From Lachnospiraceae bacterium (lineage in GTDB: Bacteria > Bacillota > Clostridia > Lachnospirales > Lachnospiraceae): DNA of 64,000 bases. Location: assembly GCA_024403235.1 (NCBI GenBank), contig JAKSSF010000009.1, positions 1-64,000 of the forward strand, given 5' to 3'. This document shows positions 62,563 through 64,000 of the stretch, one piece after another. The translations under genes and the position numbers were made by a program. The notes under the pieces are model-generated. The model worked only from the letters and a program-made list of their open reading frames with translations. It searched no databases and was not told the DNA's origin. Every line of letters starts with the position of its first letter. The stretch's first letter is position 1.

Positions 62563-63585
62563 ATGATTACAAAAGAGGAAATCAGATTTTCCCATATGGT
62601 AGTGCATATTTTAGATGGAACAGTAGGTTTGCCGGTTTTATCTGATACGGAGTTGGAATATGGTTCTGATTTTGCAGACTTTATTCGCGCACATATATCC
62701 AAAATAGCCAGTGGTGATGACGCAAAGGTCTGTCAGTTTTATGAAAAGGAATCCGATGTTTTTCCATTATTTGAAAACTACAAAGAAGAAGATTTTCTTT
62801 CCGTTAGTAAAGAATTGGCAGAAAAACTGTATGATATTATGAACAAAAATGTGGATATTCCGGCTGCTGATTTGCTAATTGTACAGTTCAAGGATAGGGA
62901 TGAAGAGTATTTCGCAATTCTTAAAATGAATTTTAAAACTACCTTTACCCATCGTACCAAAGCAGATGGAGAAAATAATTATAATGATATTGTAAAATAC
63001 AAAGCTGTCCTGCCTTCCGAAGGGCAACGCCTTTCCGAAGCAGCCATTATCAGACTTCGGGATCTGCGTATTTGGCTGTTAGAGAAGAAGTATGAAGTAA
63101 ATGGAGAAAAAGCGAATTATTTTTCCTATTTATTCTTAAAATGTAGTAGTAATTTCTCGCCTAAAGCCAAGTTAAATATTGTTACCAAAGCGGTAGAACG
63201 GGTACAGGAAAAGAATTTGGACGAAAAAGAAGTTTTTGCTGCCCAAATGAAAGCCAAAAGCATTATGCAAGAGGAATTGTCCGAGAAAGGTGGATTCGTA
63301 GTGGAAGAATTGGCAGATCGTATCTTTGAGGAAAAGACAGAATTACGGGAAGCTTTTCAGGAGCAAATGGAAAAGTATGATATGGTAAAGCAGGAAGTGA
63401 TTCCTCAAAGTGAAACTACGACGAAGAAATACATGAACCAGCATATTTTTACGGATAATGGAATCGAAATCAAGATTCCAATGGATCAGTATAAGGATAG
63501 TAATAAGGTAGAATTTATTACGGAAGAGGATGGCAGTATTTCTATTGTGTTAAAGAATATTGAGAGACTGGTTGCAAAATATTGA
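62563..63585 (+). CDS. Nucleoid-associated protein (NdpA/YejK-like)
   Basis: This 340-aa protein matches the 37-kDa nucleoid-associated family (NdpA, YejK in E. coli). The N-terminus FSHMVVHILDGTVGLPVLSDTELE (given by FSHMVVHILDG) and central YFAILKMNFKTTFTH with ALPSEGQ-like AVLPSEGQRLSEAAI are typical. The C-terminal end with the beta strands ISIVLKNIERL closes the fold. Clostridial members often lie outside known pathways. TAGGAGAG precedes ATG 62563. A tRNA gene follows 36 bases later. Confidence 0.82.
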   Translation: MITKEEIRFSHMVVHILDGTVGLPVLSDTELEYGSDFADFIRAHISKIASGDDAKVCQFYEKESDVFPLFENYKEEDFLSVSKELAEKLYDIMNKNVDIPAADLLIVQFKDRDEEYFAILKMNFKTTFTHRTKADGENNYNDIVKYKAVLPSEGQRLSEAAIIRLRDLRIWLLEKKYEVNGEKANYFSYLFLKCSSNFSPKAKLNIVTKAVERVQEKNLDEKEVFAAQMKAKSIMQEELSEKGGFVVEELADRIFEEKTELREAFQEQMEKYDMVKQEVIPQSETTTKKYMNQHIFTDNGIEIKIPMDQYKDSNKVEFITEEDGSISIVLKNIERLVAKY

Positions 63586-63621
63586 CAATGGTATAAAAAG
63601 AAGATACAATAACCATTGTTC

Positions 63622-63704
63622 GCGGAAGTGGCGGAACGGCAGACGCGCACGGTTCAGGTCCGTGTGGTAGTGATACTGTGAGGGTTCAAATCCCTTCTTC
63701 CGCA
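63622..63704 (+). tRNA. tRNA-Leu, anticodon CAG
   Basis: An 83-base class II tRNA. The acceptor stem GCGGAAG (63622-63628) pairs with CTTCCGC (63697-63703), with A as discriminator. The anticodon stem CACGG/CCGTG holds the loop TTCAGGT with anticodon CAG, which reads CUG. A long variable arm and the T-arm AGGGTTCAAATCCCT are clear. The discriminator A (leucine) fits. CCA is not encoded, so it is added afterwards. Confidence 0.95.
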
Positions 63705-63705
63705 T

Positions 63706-63740
63706 AAAAAAGGAAACCGATTTCGGTTTCCTTTTTTCTT
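63706..63740. terminator. Bidirectional terminator after tRNA-Leu
   Basis: A long A-GGAAACC / GGTTTCC-T stem (63706-63719 with 63724-63737) with an A run on one side and T run on the other. It can end the tRNA transcript and the converging sugar kinase gene. Confidence 0.85.
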
Positions 63741-63793
63741 TTGGTCAAGTTATTCTTCTATTTTTTTATTCATTTTGTTTTACAAAACAGAAA

Positions 63794-64000
63794 CTATTCC
63801 TGTAAGGCAGCAAAATCTTCGTACAAATCCACTAAGCTACTATAGGCTTTATCAAAGACCTGTTTTAAGGGCTCATAGACGGCAATCTTATCTGCTTCCG
63901 GTTGTAACTGATCCTGTACAGTTAAGAATTGGTCTACTGCCTGGAAATCTTCGTATATACCGATACCTACACCGGCAATGACAGCTGCTGCAATGGAGGT
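63794..64000 (-). CDS. 3' end of an FGGY-family sugar kinase
   Basis: On the minus strand an open frame enters from the right edge and stops at 63794-63796. The visible 68 residues start with SIAAAVIAGVGIGIYEDFQ and end in FDKAYSSLVDLYEDFAALQE. The GAA..AGVG.G.. helix followed by an acidic loop and an amphipathic final helix is the usual C-terminus of xylulokinase-like FGGY kinases. The sugar cannot be told from this piece. The rest lies beyond the window. Confidence 0.75.
   Translation of the reverse strand, partial: TSIAAAVIAGVGIGIYEDFQAVDQFLTVQDQLQPEADKIAVYEPLKQVFDKAYSSLVDLYEDFAALQE

Noticed and set aside
63775-63981. Plus-strand ORF of 68 codons at the right edge
   Set aside because: It is the antisense shadow of the sugar kinase 3' end on the minus strand.
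1-64000. CRISPR array or prophage
   Set aside because: No regularly spaced repeats with unique spacers and no phage structural or integrase genes were seen.

Overview
The window looks like chromosome of an anaerobic, low-GC, spore-forming Firmicute, most likely a Lachnospiraceae-type Clostridia. This rests on AT-rich DNA with strong AGGAGG ribosome-binding sites, several TTG starts, sporulation genes (spoIIP, a sigK-like sigma factor, a SpoIID-like protein), a T-box-controlled trp operon, a CIRCE element, and a four-gene DUF5717/DUF5716 cluster that I associate with Lachnospiraceae. It is mostly core genome. No prophage, CRISPR array or intact insertion sequence is seen.

Layout. 1-3.6 kb is a worn accessory patch: the tail of an unidentified gene, a tiny ORF, a membrane GGDEF protein, a broken metallo-hydrolase gene plus a scrap of a second copy, a THEP1-like NTPase and an Rpn/PD-(D/E)XK nuclease. 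3.7-9 kb is housekeeping: a YjjG-like nucleotidase on an apparently leaderless mRNA, a beta-CASP hydrolase, thyA-folA, ilvE and a small XRE regulator. 9-13.8 kb holds a PrsA-like foldase, CIRCE-associated htpG and, on the minus strand, a SpoIID/peptidoglycan-binding protein. 13.9-20.9 kb is the four-gene cluster of unknown function and the best candidate for an undescribed system: a 1184-aa repeat protein, an Hsp70/actin-like protein with a degraded phosphate-2 loop, a TPR-like protein, and a coiled-coil protein with two membrane helices. 21-23.4 kb is an amino-acid ABC importer.

23.5-48.2 kb is biosynthesis: purF; a Trp T-box leader and trpEGDCFBA; purB; purA with a SEC-C protein; VanZ and small genes; TetR and purL; carA-carB-queH-argS. 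Purine, pyrimidine/arginine and tryptophan synthesis share PRPP, glutamine and carbamoyl phosphate, so much of amide-nitrogen metabolism is grouped here. 48.3-64 kb holds pepD, a zinc-ribbon/TPM membrane pair, rpsT diverging from spoIIP, lepA-hemW, a sigK-like gene with a predicted sigma-E promoter, pilT without other pilus genes, comM-dprA, a small acidic protein, a MORN-repeat protein, a nucleoid-associated protein, tRNA-Leu(CAG) and the 3' end of a sugar kinase.

All calls come from reading sequence and motifs by eye. No database search or structure prediction was run. DUF numbers and family names are from memory.
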